From contig NZ_RJVR01000303.1 of NCBI RefSeq assembly GCF_003999195.1, positions 1 through 64,000 of the forward strand: a stretch of DNA of 64,000 nt, written 5' to 3'. The notes under the pieces are model-generated. The model made no database searches, had not been told where the DNA came from, and worked only from the letters and a program-made list of their open reading frames with translations. Shown piece after piece: positions 36,648 to 44,970 of this stretch (position 1 is its first letter; each line of letters opens with the position of its first letter). Origin of the DNA: Streptomyces soli (GTDB taxonomy: Bacteria; Actinomycetota; Actinomycetes; Streptomycetales; Streptomycetaceae). Position numbers and translations under genes: made by a program.

Positions 36648-37420
36648 CAGCGGCCCTCCTCGATCCAGGTGGCGGCGGGACCGTCGAGGACGATGTCCCA
36701 GCGGTAGCCGAGCGACCATTCGGGGGTGGACAGGTCGTGGTCGTAGGCGGCGACCAGGCGAGCCCGCGCGGACTCGTCGGTGACGGACTGCAGGATGGGG
36801 TCGTACGCGAAGAGCGGGTCTCCGGGGAAGTACATCTGGGTGACCAGGCGCTGGGTGAACGCCGTGCCGAAGAGCGAGAAGTGGATGTGCGCCGGGCGCC
36901 AGGCGTTGACGTGGTTGCGCCACGGGTAGGCGCCGGGCTTGATGGTGACGAACTCGTACTCGCCGTCTGTGCCGGTCAGGGTGCGGCCGACGCCGGTGAA
37001 GTTGGGGTCGAGCGGGGCCGGGTGGTCGTCGCGCTGGTGGGCGTAACGACCGGAGGCGTTGGCCTGCCAGATCTCGATGAGCTGCCCACGAACCGCTCGC
37101 CCCTCGCGGTCGAGGATGCGGCCGGTGACCTTGATGCGCTCGCCGAGGGGCTCGCCGTGGTGCTGCCTGGTGAGGTCGTGGTCGAAGGCGGTGATGTCGG
37201 TGACGCCGAAGGCCGGGCCGGTCAGTTCGACGGCCTCGGGGTCGCCGTTGACGGCGACCAGCGGCTGCTTGGGGTGGCGCAGGACGCTGCTGCGGTACGG
37301 GGCGTAGCCGCGGCTGGGGTGGTTCTCCACGGGCGCGCCGTCCGCGACGCGCTTGGCGTACGCCTCGCGCTCATCGGCGATCTCGGCGCTGATGTCGCCC
37401 TGGGTGAGGGGGGTGGTCAT
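36647..37420 (-). CDS. pcaH: Protocatechuate 3,4-dioxygenase beta subunit
   Basis: 257-residue catalytic subunit binding Fe(III). The dioxygenase signature covers GRILDREGRAVRGQLIEIWQ. Iron ligands are visible as Tyr in ASGRYAHQRDDH, Tyr in KPGAYPWRNHVN, and two His in RPAHIHFSLFG. ATG start at 37420, 11 bp after the pcaF stop. Directly coupled to pcaG. It opens the protocatechuate ring between C3 and C4. Confidence 0.96.
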   Translation of the reverse strand: MTTPLTQGDISAEIADEREAYAKRVADGAPVENHPSRGYAPYRSSVLRHPKQPLVAVNGDPEAVELTGPAFGVTDITAFDHDLTRQHHGEPLGERIKVTGRILDREGRAVRGQLIEIWQANASGRYAHQRDDHPAPLDPNFTGVGRTLTGTDGEYEFVTIKPGAYPWRNHVNAWRPAHIHFSLFGTAFTQRLVTQMYFPGDPLFAYDPILQSVTDESARARLVAAYDHDLSTPEWSLGYRWDIVLDGPAATWIEEGR

Positions 37421-37431
37421 GCGGGTCTTTC

Positions 37432-38715
37432 CTACCTTTCCAGGACGAGGGCGAGGCCTTGGCCGACGCCGATGCAGAGGGTGGCCACACCGGTGCCGGA
37501 GCCCGCTGCCTTGAGCTGGTGGGCGACGGAGCCGGCCAGGCGGGCTCCGGAGGCGCCGAGCGGGTGGCCGATGGCGATGGCGCCGCCGCGCGGGTTGAGG
37601 ATCGCCGGGTCGAACTCGGGCCATTCGGCGACGCAGCCCAGCACCTGGGCGGCGAAGGCCTCGTTGAGCTCCAGCGTGGTGAGGTCGTCGAAGGTCTTGC
37701 CGGCGCGGGCCAGGGCACGGTTCACGGCCTCGACGGGGGCGAGGCCGAAGTAGTGCGGCTCGATGGCGGACACACCGGTGGCGGAGACGCGGGCGAGCGG
37801 CTCGCGGCCGGTGGCCTTGAGGCCTTCCTCGTCGACGAGCAGCAGGGCGGCGGCGCCGTCGTTGAGCGGGGAGGCGTTGCCGGGGGTGACCGTGCCTCCC
37901 CCAGCCTCCGGCCGGTGGGGTCCTCCCCCAGCCGCCAGGCTGGGGGAGGACCCCGACCTCGCTTCGCTCGCCTTCCGGAAGGACGGCTTGAGCTTGGCCA
38001 TGGCGGCCAGGGAGGCGTCCGCGCGGACGGACTCGTCGCGGGCGAAGACGACCGGGTCACCCTTGCGCTGCGGGATGGGGACCGGGACCGCCTCGTCGTC
38101 GAACAGGCCCTGGTCCCAGGCCTGGGCGGCCTTGCGATGCGAGGCGAGGGCGAACTCGTCCTGCTGCTCGCGGGTGATCTTGTGCTTCTCGGCGATCAGT
38201 TCGGCGCTCTCGCCGAGCGGCACCGTCCACTGCGGGTCCATCTTCGGGTTGACCATGCGCCAGCCGAGGGTGGTGGAGTACAGCTCGGTGTGCCCGGCCG
38301 GGAAGGGCCGGTCGTTCTTCGGCAGGACGTACGGGGCCCGGGTCATCGACTCGACGCCGCCGGCCACGGCGATGGACAGGTCGCCGAGCGCGATGGCGCG
38401 GGCGGCCTGGATGACGGCTTCGAGACCTGAGGCGCACAGCCGGTTGACGGTGACGCCGGGGACGGTGACCGGGAGCCCGGCGAGCAGCCCGGCCATGCGG
38501 CCGACGTTGCGGTTCTCCTCGCCGGCGCCGTTGGCGTTGCCGAAGTAGACGTCGCCGATGCGGGCCGGGTCCAGGCCGGGGGTACGGGCCAGCAGTTCGC
38601 GGATGGCGTGAGCGGCCAGGTCGTCCGGGCGGACCGAGGACAGGGAGCCGTTGTACTTGCCGACCGGGGTGCGGACGGCGTCGACGATGTAGACGTCACG
38701 CGGGCGGAAACTCAT
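37432..38715 (-). CDS. pcaF: Beta-ketoadipyl-CoA thiolase with an in-frame repeat-derived insertion
   Basis: 427-residue thiolase cleaving 3-oxoadipyl-CoA to succinyl-CoA and acetyl-CoA. The acyl-accepting Cys is in [10 protein letters not shown] (Cys 94), with [22 protein letters not shown] and the second Cys in [10 protein letters not shown] near the end, so all catalytic residues are present. Family members are about 400 residues. The excess lies between LKPSFRK (248) and [14 protein letters not shown] (274), where about 24 residues ([16 protein letters not shown]...) are encoded by a palindromic repeat. The start overlaps the pcaJ stop (ATGA). Activity after the insertion is uncertain, but the frame is kept. 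Confidence 0.94.
   Translation of the reverse strand: MSFRPRDVYIVDAVRTPVGKYNGSLSSVRPDDLAAHAIRELLARTPGLDPARIGDVYFGNANGAGEENRNVGRMAGLLAGLPVTVPGVTVNRLCASGLEAVIQAARAIALGDLSIAVAGGVESMTRAPYVLPKNDRPFPAGHTELYSTTLGWRMVNPKMDPQWTVPLGESAELIAEKHKITREQQDEFALASHRKAAQAWDQGLFDDEAVPVPIPQRKGDPVVFARDESVRADASLAAMAKLKPSFRKASEARSGSSPSLAAGGGPHRPEAGGGTVTPGNASPLNDGAAALLLVDEEGLKATGREPLARVSATGVSAIEPHYFGLAPVEAVNRALARAGKTFDDLTTLELNEAFAAQVLGCVAEWPEFDPAILNPRGGAIAIGHPLGASGARLAGSVAHQLKAAGSGTGVATLCIGVGQGLALVLER
37896..37971. repeat. Palindromic repeat module E inside pcaF
   Basis: Contains a perfect 17-bp stem, GGGGTCCTCCCCCAGCC (37917-37933) and GGCTGGGGGAGGACCCC (37938-37954), loop GCCA, followed by GACCTCGCTTCGCTCGCC, the same end motif as module D and the arm of element A. 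It lies within the coding sequence and adds a whole number of codons (about 24). Confidence 0.85.
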
Positions 38716-39359
38716 CGGACGATCCCTTCGGCGATGCGGACCTTGGCGGCCGTCTTCTGCTCGATCTCCTCGAGGGCGACGCCGGGGGCGGTCTCGACCA
38801 GCACCAGGCCGTCATCGGTGACGTCCAGGACACCCAGGTCGGTGATGATCCGGTCGACGCAGGCCTTGCCGGTGAGCGGGAGCTCGCACTTCTCCAGGAT
38901 CTTGGGGCTGCCGTCCTTGGCGGTGTGGGTCATGGTGACGATGACCCGGCGGGCGCCGTGCACCAGGTCCATGGCGCCGCCGATGCCGGTGACCATCTTC
39001 CCAGGGATGGCCCAGTTGGCGAGGTCGCCGTCGGCGGAGACCTGCATGGCGCCGAGCACGGCGGCGTCGATATGGCCGCCGCGGATCATGCCGAAGGACA
39101 GGGCCGAGTCGAAGAACGAGGCGCCGGGCAGGACCGTGACGGTCTCCTTGCCGGCGTTGATCAGGTCCGGGTCGAGGTCGTCCTCGTGCGGGAAGGGTCC
39201 GGTGCCGAGGATGCCGTTCTCCGACTCGAGGATGACGTGGACGCCCTCGGGGAGGTGGTTGGGGATCAGGGTGGGGAGGCCGATGCCGAGGTTGACGTAC
39301 TCGCCGTCGCGCAGTTCCCGGGCCGCGCGGGCGGCCATGTCGTCTCGCGTCCAGGCCAT
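38712..39359 (-). CDS. pcaJ: 3-oxoadipate CoA-transferase subunit B
   Basis: 215-residue beta subunit of the succinyl-CoA:3-oxoadipate CoA-transferase. The catalytic Glu is in [16 protein letters not shown], a signature of the family; [20 protein letters not shown] and [20 protein letters not shown] follow. Its ATG shares a base with the pcaI stop, and its stop overlaps the pcaF start, so translation is coupled across pcaI-J-F. Confidence 0.95.
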   Translation of the reverse strand: MAWTRDDMAARAARELRDGEYVNLGIGLPTLIPNHLPEGVHVILESENGILGTGPFPHEDDLDPDLINAGKETVTVLPGASFFDSALSFGMIRGGHIDAAVLGAMQVSADGDLANWAIPGKMVTGIGGAMDLVHGARRVIVTMTHTAKDGSPKILEKCELPLTGKACVDRIITDLGVLDVTDDGLVLVETAPGVALEEIEQKTAAKVRIAEGIVR

Positions 39360-40129
39360 CAGACCTGCACCTCCCTGGGCGTGACGGTGATCTTCTCGAT
39401 CTTCTTGTCGGCGGCCTGCGCGGGGGTGAGCGCCACCACGCGCTGGACGAAGATTCCCGGCAGATGGACCTGGTCCGGGTCGAGCTCGCCGGGCTCGACC
39501 AGCTCCTCGACCTCGGCGATGGTGATCCGGCCCGCCATGGCGGCGAGCGGGTTGAAGTTGCGGCTGGACTTGTTGAAGACCAGGTTGCCGTGCCGGTCGC
39601 CCCTGGCGGCCCGTACGAGGGCGAAGTCGGTGGTGATGCCGCGCTCGAGGACGTATTCGGTGCCGTCGAACTCGCGGACTTCCTTGGGCGGGGAGGCTAG
39701 GGCGACGCCGCCGTTGCCGTCGTAGCGCCACGGCAGGCCGCCGTCGGCGACCTGGGTGCCGACGCCGGCCGGGGTGAAGAAGGCGGGGATGCCGCAGCCG
39801 CCGGCGCGCAGCCGCTCGGCGAGAGTGCCCTGCGGGATCAGTTCGAGCTCCAGCTCACCGCCCAGGTACTGGCGGGCGAACTCCTTGTTCCCGCCGATGT
39901 AGCTGCCGGTGACGCGGACTATGCGGCCCGCGGAGAGCAGCACGGCAAGGCCTGAGTCCATGGCGCCGCAGTTGTTGGACACCACGCTCAGGCCGCTGAC
40001 GCCCTTGTCGCGCACGGCGTCGATCAGCGTGTTCGGGACGCCGCTGAGACCGAAGCCGCCGACTGCGATCGACGCTCCGTCATGGACATCAGCCACGGCC
40101 TCTTCGGCCGAAGCGACCACCTTGTCCAT
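39359..40129 (-). CDS. pcaI: 3-oxoadipate CoA-transferase subunit A
   Basis: 256-residue alpha subunit. The CoA-transferase signature [20 protein letters not shown] lies near the N-terminus; [20 protein letters not shown] and [20 protein letters not shown] follow. First gene of the pca-pob operon, ATG at 40129. A perfect palindrome lies 35 bp upstream. The larger frame beginning further upstream is not coding. Confidence 0.95.
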   Translation of the reverse strand: MDKVVASAEEAVADVHDGASIAVGGFGLSGVPNTLIDAVRDKGVSGLSVVSNNCGAMDSGLAVLLSAGRIVRVTGSYIGGNKEFARQYLGGELELELIPQGTLAERLRAGGCGIPAFFTPAGVGTQVADGGLPWRYDGNGGVALASPPKEVREFDGTEYVLERGITTDFALVRAARGDRHGNLVFNKSSRNFNPLAAMAGRITIAEVEELVEPGELDPDQVHLPGIFVQRVVALTPAQAADKKIEKITVTPREVQV

Positions 40130-40163
40130 TCGTCGCCCTCTCCTGTTAGCTCTTGTTCGTACA

Positions 40164-40179
40164 GTGAACTTTAGTTCAC
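40164..40179. promoter_or_regulatory. Palindromic operator between pcaI and the IclR gene
   Basis: GTGAACT-TT-AGTTCAC is a perfect 16-bp dyad in an AT-richer stretch (TTAGTTCACAATAGCTTACG). It is 35 bp upstream of the pcaI ATG and 127 bp from the regulator start, well placed for IclR-family control of the divergent promoters. Confidence 0.7.
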
Positions 40180-40248
40180 AATAGCTTACGTCAGAGTCTG
40201 ATCCGAAGGCATCTGCCCTGTCAACGCTTTGCGCCAGTACTGTTTCTC

Positions 40249-40275
40249 CCCCAGACTCCGTCCGGGGGTCCCCCA
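40249..40275. repeat. Palindromic repeat module B just upstream of the IclR gene
   Basis: CTCCCCCAGACTCCGTCCGG followed by GGGTCCCCC matches, as reverse complement, the GGACGGAGTCTGGGGGAG part of element C and resembles the same segment of element A. It ends about 30 bp before the IclR-type ATG and would form a hairpin in its leader. Confidence 0.7.
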
Positions 40276-40305
40276 TCACTCCTTGATCTCTTGTGGAGAG
40301 AGCAG

Positions 40306-41970
40306 ATGACGCCTCCCGTCACCGCCGAGGTGGCGCCGCCGCAGGAGGCCGTGGGCCCGCTGATCCGGGGCCTCGCGGTACTCCGCGAACTCGCCGCCGC
40401 CGACGGACGGCGTTCGGTGGGCGATCTCGTACGGGCCACGGGCCTGGCCCGGTCCACCGTCGACCGGGTGGTCAGCACCCTGGCCAGGACCGGATACCTG
40501 CGGGTCGAGGGCCGGGACGCGGTGCTCGCTCCCCGGCTGATGGAGCTGGGCAACGCCTATCTCTCGGCCTGCCGGCTGCCCGATCTGCTCGGCCCGCTCG
40601 CCGACTCCCTCGCCGACAGCCTCGACGAGTCGGTGTCGATCGCCGTCCCCGACCAGGACGGAGTGCGCTTCGCCCACCAGGCCACCCGGCGCCGGGCCAT
40701 GTCGCTCACCTTCCGCATCGGTGACCTGCTGCCCGCCGAGCGCGGCGCACCGGGTGCGCTGTTCGCCGCCGACTGGACCGGCGAGGACTGGGAGCGGTGG
40801 CACCTCCGGCGCGCGGCGGACCCGACGGACAGCGGCTTCCCCGCGGTGCCGCCGCACGGGCGCGCCGACGCGGCCGGCTCCTTCGAGCGGCGTACGGCCG
40901 ACGCGCGGGAGCAGGGCTGGTCGGCGGACGACCAGTTGATCGAGCCCGGCCTGGTCGCGGTCGCGATGCCGGTACGGGACAGCCGAGGGCGCCCGGTGTG
41001 CGCGGTGAGCGTGGTCAGCCACACCAGCCGGCACAGCGCGGAATCGCTGCGCGAGGCGGTCCTCCCACGGTTGCGCGAGACGGTCGGCGCCATGGAGGCC
41101 GCGCTGTCCGCCGGCGCCGAACCCGCCGCTCCCCCGGCGGCCGGCTCGGCTCCCGCCGCCTGGACCCGCGCCTCCAAGCAGGAACTGGGCCCGGAGTTCG
41201 TGGAGTCCCTCGCGCGCGGCCTCACCGTCCTGACCGCCTTCGACCAGGGCCACGCCGAGCTGCCGCTGACCGCCGTCGCCGAGGCCACCGGGCTCGCCCG
41301 GGCCACCGCCCGGCGCTCACTGATCACCCTGGAGCACCTGGACTACGTCGCCCACGACGGACGGCTCTTCCGGCCGACCCCGCGCATCCTGGAGCTGGGC
41401 TTCGCCCACCTCTCCGCGCTCACCCTCCCCCAGATCACCCAGCCGCACCTGGTCGAGCTGGTCGGGCAGGTACACGAGTCCGCGTCGATGGCCGTCCTGT
41501 CCGGCGACGACATCCAGTACGTGGCGCGCGTCCCCACGGTGCGCATCATGAGCGTCAACATCACGGTCGGCACCCGCTTTCCCGCGTACGCCACCGCCAT
41601 GGGCCGCGTACTCCTGTCCGGCCTGCCCGCGCACGAGCGGGCCGAGCGGCTGGCCCGTACGGAGCTGAAGCCGCTCACCCGGCACACCGTCACCTCGGCG
41701 GACAGGCTCGCGGCCATCCTGGAACGGGCCGAGCGGGAGGGATACGTACTCGTCGACGAGGAGCTGGAGGAGGGGCTGCGGTCGATCGCCGTCCCGGTGC
41801 ACGACCGCACCGGGAGGGTCGTGGCAGCAGTGAACGTCTCGACGCACGCCAGCCGCAGCACCGCCGAGCACGCCCGCGAGGACCTGCTGCCGCCGCTGCG
41901 GGCGACGGCGGCGCGCATCGAGGCCGACATGCAGATCGCGGGGCGCTACGGGCGGATCACCCCGGCCTGA
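40306..41970 (+). CDS. Double-length IclR family regulator (two IclR units in tandem), likely pca regulator
   Basis: 554-residue protein made of two complete IclR units. Unit 1: HTH RSVGDLVRATGLARSTVDRV (residues ~35-55) and effector domain to ~265. A proline/alanine linker follows. Unit 2: HTH LPLTAVAEATGLARATARRS at ~325 and an effector domain with the typical SGDDIQYVARVPTVRIMSVN, GTRFPAYATAMGRVLLSGLP and RSIAVPVHDRTG. The ATG at 40306 follows GGAGAG. Divergent from pcaI; unit 2 resembles PcaR/PobR-type regulators of beta-ketoadipate genes. The pca operon of S. coelicolor is, from memory, controlled by a MarR protein (PcaV) instead. Confidence 0.9.
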   Translation: MTPPVTAEVAPPQEAVGPLIRGLAVLRELAAADGRRSVGDLVRATGLARSTVDRVVSTLARTGYLRVEGRDAVLAPRLMELGNAYLSACRLPDLLGPLADSLADSLDESVSIAVPDQDGVRFAHQATRRRAMSLTFRIGDLLPAERGAPGALFAADWTGEDWERWHLRRAADPTDSGFPAVPPHGRADAAGSFERRTADAREQGWSADDQLIEPGLVAVAMPVRDSRGRPVCAVSVVSHTSRHSAESLREAVLPRLRETVGAMEAALSAGAEPAAPPAAGSAPAAWTRASKQELGPEFVESLARGLTVLTAFDQGHAELPLTAVAEATGLARATARRSLITLEHLDYVAHDGRLFRPTPRILELGFAHLSALTLPQITQPHLVELVGQVHESASMAVLSGDDIQYVARVPTVRIMSVNITVGTRFPAYATAMGRVLLSGLPAHERAERLARTELKPLTRHTVTSADRLAAILERAEREGYVLVDEELEEGLRSIAVPVHDRTGRVVAAVNVSTHASRSTAEHAREDLLPPLRATAARIEADMQIAGRYGRITPA

Positions 41971-41975
41971 CCCGG

Positions 41976-42003
41976 GGCCCTGCGGCACGCGGGCCGCAGG
42001 GCC
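41976..42003. terminator. Bidirectional terminator between the IclR and nitroreductase genes
   Basis: GGCCCTGCGGC (41976-41986) and GCCGCAGGGCC (41993-42003) are perfect complements over a 6-nt loop, placed 6 bp after the IclR stop and 19 bp from the convergent nitroreductase stop. Confidence 0.8.
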
Positions 42004-42021
42004 GGGGGGATGGCGGCTCCG

Positions 42022-42621
42022 TCAGCCGATGCCGAGCGGGGTCTGCCAGGAGCCGGCGAAGAAGGTCTCGTCCAGCGGACGGCGCGCCCGGGTCTCGGTC
42101 TCGCGGGCCCGCAGCGTCTCGTCGGGCAGCCGGTCGGCCTCGGCCAGCGCGCCGAGGGCGATGACGGCGAGCGGCCGGAAGCCCTCGGGGATGTCGAAGG
42201 ACGCGGCGAGCCGCTCGGGCACGAAGCCGCCCATCTGGTGGGCATGCAGGCCCTCCGCGTGCGCCTGGACCGTGAGTTGGGCGACGGCGAGGCCGGTGTC
42301 GTACGCGGCCGTCGCGTTGGGCGAGCCGTCCTCCAGCCGTTCGGCGGTGACCGCGGCGATGAGGACGGAAGCGTTGCCGGCCCAGACCTGGTTGAAGCCG
42401 ATCAGGGCGTTGTGCACTGCCTTGTACGTCTCGTCGCCGCGCCGTCCGACGATGAAGCGCCACGGCTGGATGTTGCGCGCCGACGCGGCCCAGCGGGCCG
42501 CCTCGAGCAGGGATGCGAGCTGCCCGTCGGTGATCTCGTAGGAGGGGTCGAAGGAGCGCGGGCTCCAGCGCTCGGCGAGCAGCGGGTGCACGGGGGCGGA
42601 GGTGACGGCGCTACGGGACAT
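42022..42621 (-). CDS. Nitroreductase family protein
   Basis: 199-residue FMN oxidoreductase. The N-terminal FMN contact ERWSPRSFDPSYEITDGQLA and SARNIQPWRFIV are family signatures, and HAEGLHAHQMGGFVPERLAA and FRPLAVIALGAL complete the fold. Substrate unknown (nitroaromatics, quinones or related). ATG 42621; convergent with the IclR gene; 141 bp downstream of the Bcr/CflA-type efflux gene on the same strand. Confidence 0.9.
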   Translation of the reverse strand: MSRSAVTSAPVHPLLAERWSPRSFDPSYEITDGQLASLLEAARWAASARNIQPWRFIVGRRGDETYKAVHNALIGFNQVWAGNASVLIAAVTAERLEDGSPNATAAYDTGLAVAQLTVQAHAEGLHAHQMGGFVPERLAASFDIPEGFRPLAVIALGALAEADRLPDETLRARETETRARRPLDETFFAGSWQTPLGIG

Positions 42622-42762
42622 TCGGATGACTCCTGGGGGGATGATCGGTGTTCGGGGTGTTCAAGGTTGTTCGGGCGGTTGCGTGTTCGGGTGGGGACTC
42701 GCTGCGATCAGCGGCAGCATGGCGTCCGGCTATTCCCGTCGGCCACGCCTACCGCCGGGATT

Positions 42763-44043
42763 TCACGCGGCTGCAACAGTGCGGGGGGATTCCTGGAATT
42801 CGCCGTGCCCCTGCCAGGGCCGGGCCAGTAGGGTCAGCGACAGTGCGGCGCAGGCCAGCGCGCCGAGCATGATGGCCGCCATCGGCGTCGCACTGCTGGT
42901 GCCGAACAGCCCCACCAGCGGCGAGGCGAGCGCCCCGAGCAGGAACTGGGTACCGCCGAGCAATGCCGACGCCGTACCGGGTGCGTGCCGGCCCAGTGTC
43001 TGACCCAGGCTCATGCTGGCCGGGAAGACCATCCCGATGCCCGCCAGAGCGACGAACAGGCAGCACCAGGTGCCCGCGAGGCTGCTGCCGACGGTGGCGA
43101 TCAACAGCACCTGTCCGATGACACCGGCCGCCGCTACCGACACGCCGAGGGTCAGCAGCGTGTTCATCCGCATCCGGCGGGCCAGCACGCCGAACGTCCC
43201 GCCGGCCAGCAGCATGCCGAGCGCGTTGACCGCGAAGATCAGGCTGTACTGGGTCGCCGAGACGCCGTAGATGTTCTCGAAGACGAAGCTGGAGCCCGAG
43301 ATGTACGTGAAGAGGGCGGCGGTGCCGAAGCCCAGCGTCAGCACATGGCCCACGAACGTACGGCGGCCGAGCAGTCGGCCCATGGCCCGGAAGGTGCTGC
43401 CGAGACCAACCGCCCGCCGCCGCGCCGGCGGCAGCGACTCGGGCACCTTGGCCAGAACGGCCAGGAGCAGCAGGACACCAGCCGCTGTGAGCACGAAGAA
43501 GGTGGCCCGCCAGGTGGAGACGGACAAAATCGCGCCGCCGACGACGGGCGCCGCGACCGGTGCGATGCCCAGAACCATGGAGAGCATGGAGAAATACCGG
43601 GGAATGTCCGCGCCATGGAACCAGTCGGTGATCACCGCGCGGGCCAGCACCATGCCCGCCGCGCCCGCGACGCCTTCGAGGAAGCGGGCCCCGATCAGGA
43701 CCTGGACGTTGGGCGCGACGGCGCAGAGGAAGGAGAGCGCGGCGAAGGCGGCGGTGCCGGATATGAGCAGCCTGCGGCGGCCGAGGCCGTCGCTGAGCGG
43801 GCCGATGAGGATCTGCCCGAGGACCGCGCCGGCCAGGAAGGCCGTCATCGACAGCTGTACGGCGGAAGCGCTCGCGTGCAGGGAGCTGCCCATCTCCGGG
43901 AAGCCGGGTACGTACATGTCGGTGGACAGCGGAGCGACCGCCGTCAGGGCACCGAGTACAGCGATCAGCGCGGCGACCCGCTTGGGCGGGGCTGCGGGGG
44001 ACGATGTCGTTGAGCCTTCGGTGGTGGTCTGAGCGGCTACCAT
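42763..44043 (-). CDS. MFS multidrug efflux transporter, Bcr/CflA type
   Basis: 426-residue 12-helix drug:H+ antiporter. PLSTDMYVPGFPEMGSSL in helix 1 and QILIGPLSDGLGRRRLLISG between helices 2 and 3 are hallmarks of the Bcr/CflA (DHA1) group; VLARAVITDWFHG and PVVGGAIL follow. A divergent MarR gene starts 45 bp away and is the likely repressor. The start is ATG 44043; later starts are possible because the first 20 residues are hydrophilic. Confidence 0.9.
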   Translation of the reverse strand: MVAAQTTTEGSTTSSPAAPPKRVAALIAVLGALTAVAPLSTDMYVPGFPEMGSSLHASASAVQLSMTAFLAGAVLGQILIGPLSDGLGRRRLLISGTAAFAALSFLCAVAPNVQVLIGARFLEGVAGAAGMVLARAVITDWFHGADIPRYFSMLSMVLGIAPVAAPVVGGAILSVSTWRATFFVLTAAGVLLLLAVLAKVPESLPPARRRAVGLGSTFRAMGRLLGRRTFVGHVLTLGFGTAALFTYISGSSFVFENIYGVSATQYSLIFAVNALGMLLAGGTFGVLARRMRMNTLLTLGVSVAAAGVIGQVLLIATVGSSLAGTWCCLFVALAGIGMVFPASMSLGQTLGRHAPGTASALLGGTQFLLGALASPLVGLFGTSSATPMAAIMLGALACAALSLTLLARPWQGHGEFQESPRTVAAA

Positions 44044-44088
44044 CGAAGAAGCGTATCTAATAGTCTACTGGTTAACAAAGTCGGAGCG

Positions 44089-44604
44089 ATGAGCCGCACC
44101 TCCCCTCCCCCTCCCTTCACCGTGCACACGCCGCGCGAGCAATGGGCCGCCGCGCGGCCGGAGCTCGACACCTCCCCGATGGATGTCATCGGCCCCATCA
44201 AGCGCATCCACTGGCTGTACGAGGCCGCGCTGGAGCCGCTGTACGAGGCCGCGCCGGTCACCGCGCCCGAACTGGACGTCCTGGTGCAGTTGCGGCACAG
44301 CGACGAGCCGCTCATCGCCCGGCGGATCGCCGACCGGATGCGGTGCTCGCGGGCCGCGATCAGCAAGACGCTGGCCAAGCTGGAGAAGCGCGGCTTCATC
44401 GCACGCGAGCCCAATCCCGCGGACCGCCGGGCCGCCCTCGTCACGATCACCGAGGCCGGGGCGGAGGCGATCGACGCGATGTTCCCCCGTCAACTCGCGG
44501 TCGAGGCAGACCTGCTGGCCGGCCTCGGCCCGGACCGGGACCGGGTCATTGCCGCGCTCAATTTGCTGGCCGCCGCACTGGAGCGCCGCGCGGCGGGCGG
44601 ATGA
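44089..44604 (+). CDS. MarR family regulator
   Basis: 171-residue winged-HTH repressor. The DNA-binding core is IARRIADRMRCSRAAISKTL and AKLEKRGFIAREPNPADRRA, followed by ALVTITEAGAEAIDAMF, the typical MarR wing and dimer helix. ATG 44089. The 45-bp divergent spacer to the efflux gene is AT-rich (TATCTAATAGTCTACTGGTTAA) and should hold both promoters and the operator. Presumed control of the Bcr/CflA exporter. Confidence 0.9.
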   Translation: MSRTSPPPPFTVHTPREQWAAARPELDTSPMDVIGPIKRIHWLYEAALEPLYEAAPVTAPELDVLVQLRHSDEPLIARRIADRMRCSRAAISKTLAKLEKRGFIAREPNPADRRAALVTITEAGAEAIDAMFPRQLAVEADLLAGLGPDRDRVIAALNLLAAALERRAAGG

Positions 44605-44611
44605 TGTACTC

Positions 44612-44950
44612 ATGCTCGACGCCGACGACGTACGCCGAATCGCCCTGTCCCTGCCGCAGACGGTGGAGAAGGAACGCTGGAACCACCCCACCTTCGACGT
44701 GGCCGGACGGATGTTCGCCACCGTCCCCGACGACAGGACGTCCTTCGCGGTGCGCTGCCCCAAGGTGGACCGGGAGGAGCTGATCGCCTCCGAGCCGGAC
44801 AAGTTCTGGGTACCGCCGCACGAGGCGCACTCCTCCTGGGTACGGGCCCGGCTGGCCGCGCTCGAGGACGAGAAGGAGCTCTACGACATCCTGGTCGACT
44901 CCTGGCACCAGGCCGCCCCCGACGACCTCGCGGACCGGCACCTGCCGTAG
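44612..44950 (+). CDS. MmcQ/YjbR family DNA-binding-like protein
   Basis: 112-residue protein of the MmcQ/YjbR (CyaY-like fold) family: MLDADDVRRIALSLPQTVEK, then WNHPTFDVAGRMFATVPDD and FWVPPHEAHSSWVRARL. Function unknown. ATG 44612 lies 7 bp after the marR stop, suggesting co-transcription. Convergent with the FadR-like gene 20 bp away. Confidence 0.85.
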   Translation: MLDADDVRRIALSLPQTVEKERWNHPTFDVAGRMFATVPDDRTSFAVRCPKVDREELIASEPDKFWVPPHEAHSSWVRARLAALEDEKELYDILVDSWHQAAPDDLADRHLP

Positions 44951-44970
44951 GGCGATCGGCCCGTCACCCG

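Noticed and set aside
44044-44088. MarR operator in the 45-bp divergent spacer
   Set aside because: The region is AT-rich and must contain promoters, but I found only a weak imperfect dyad, so no operator is listed.
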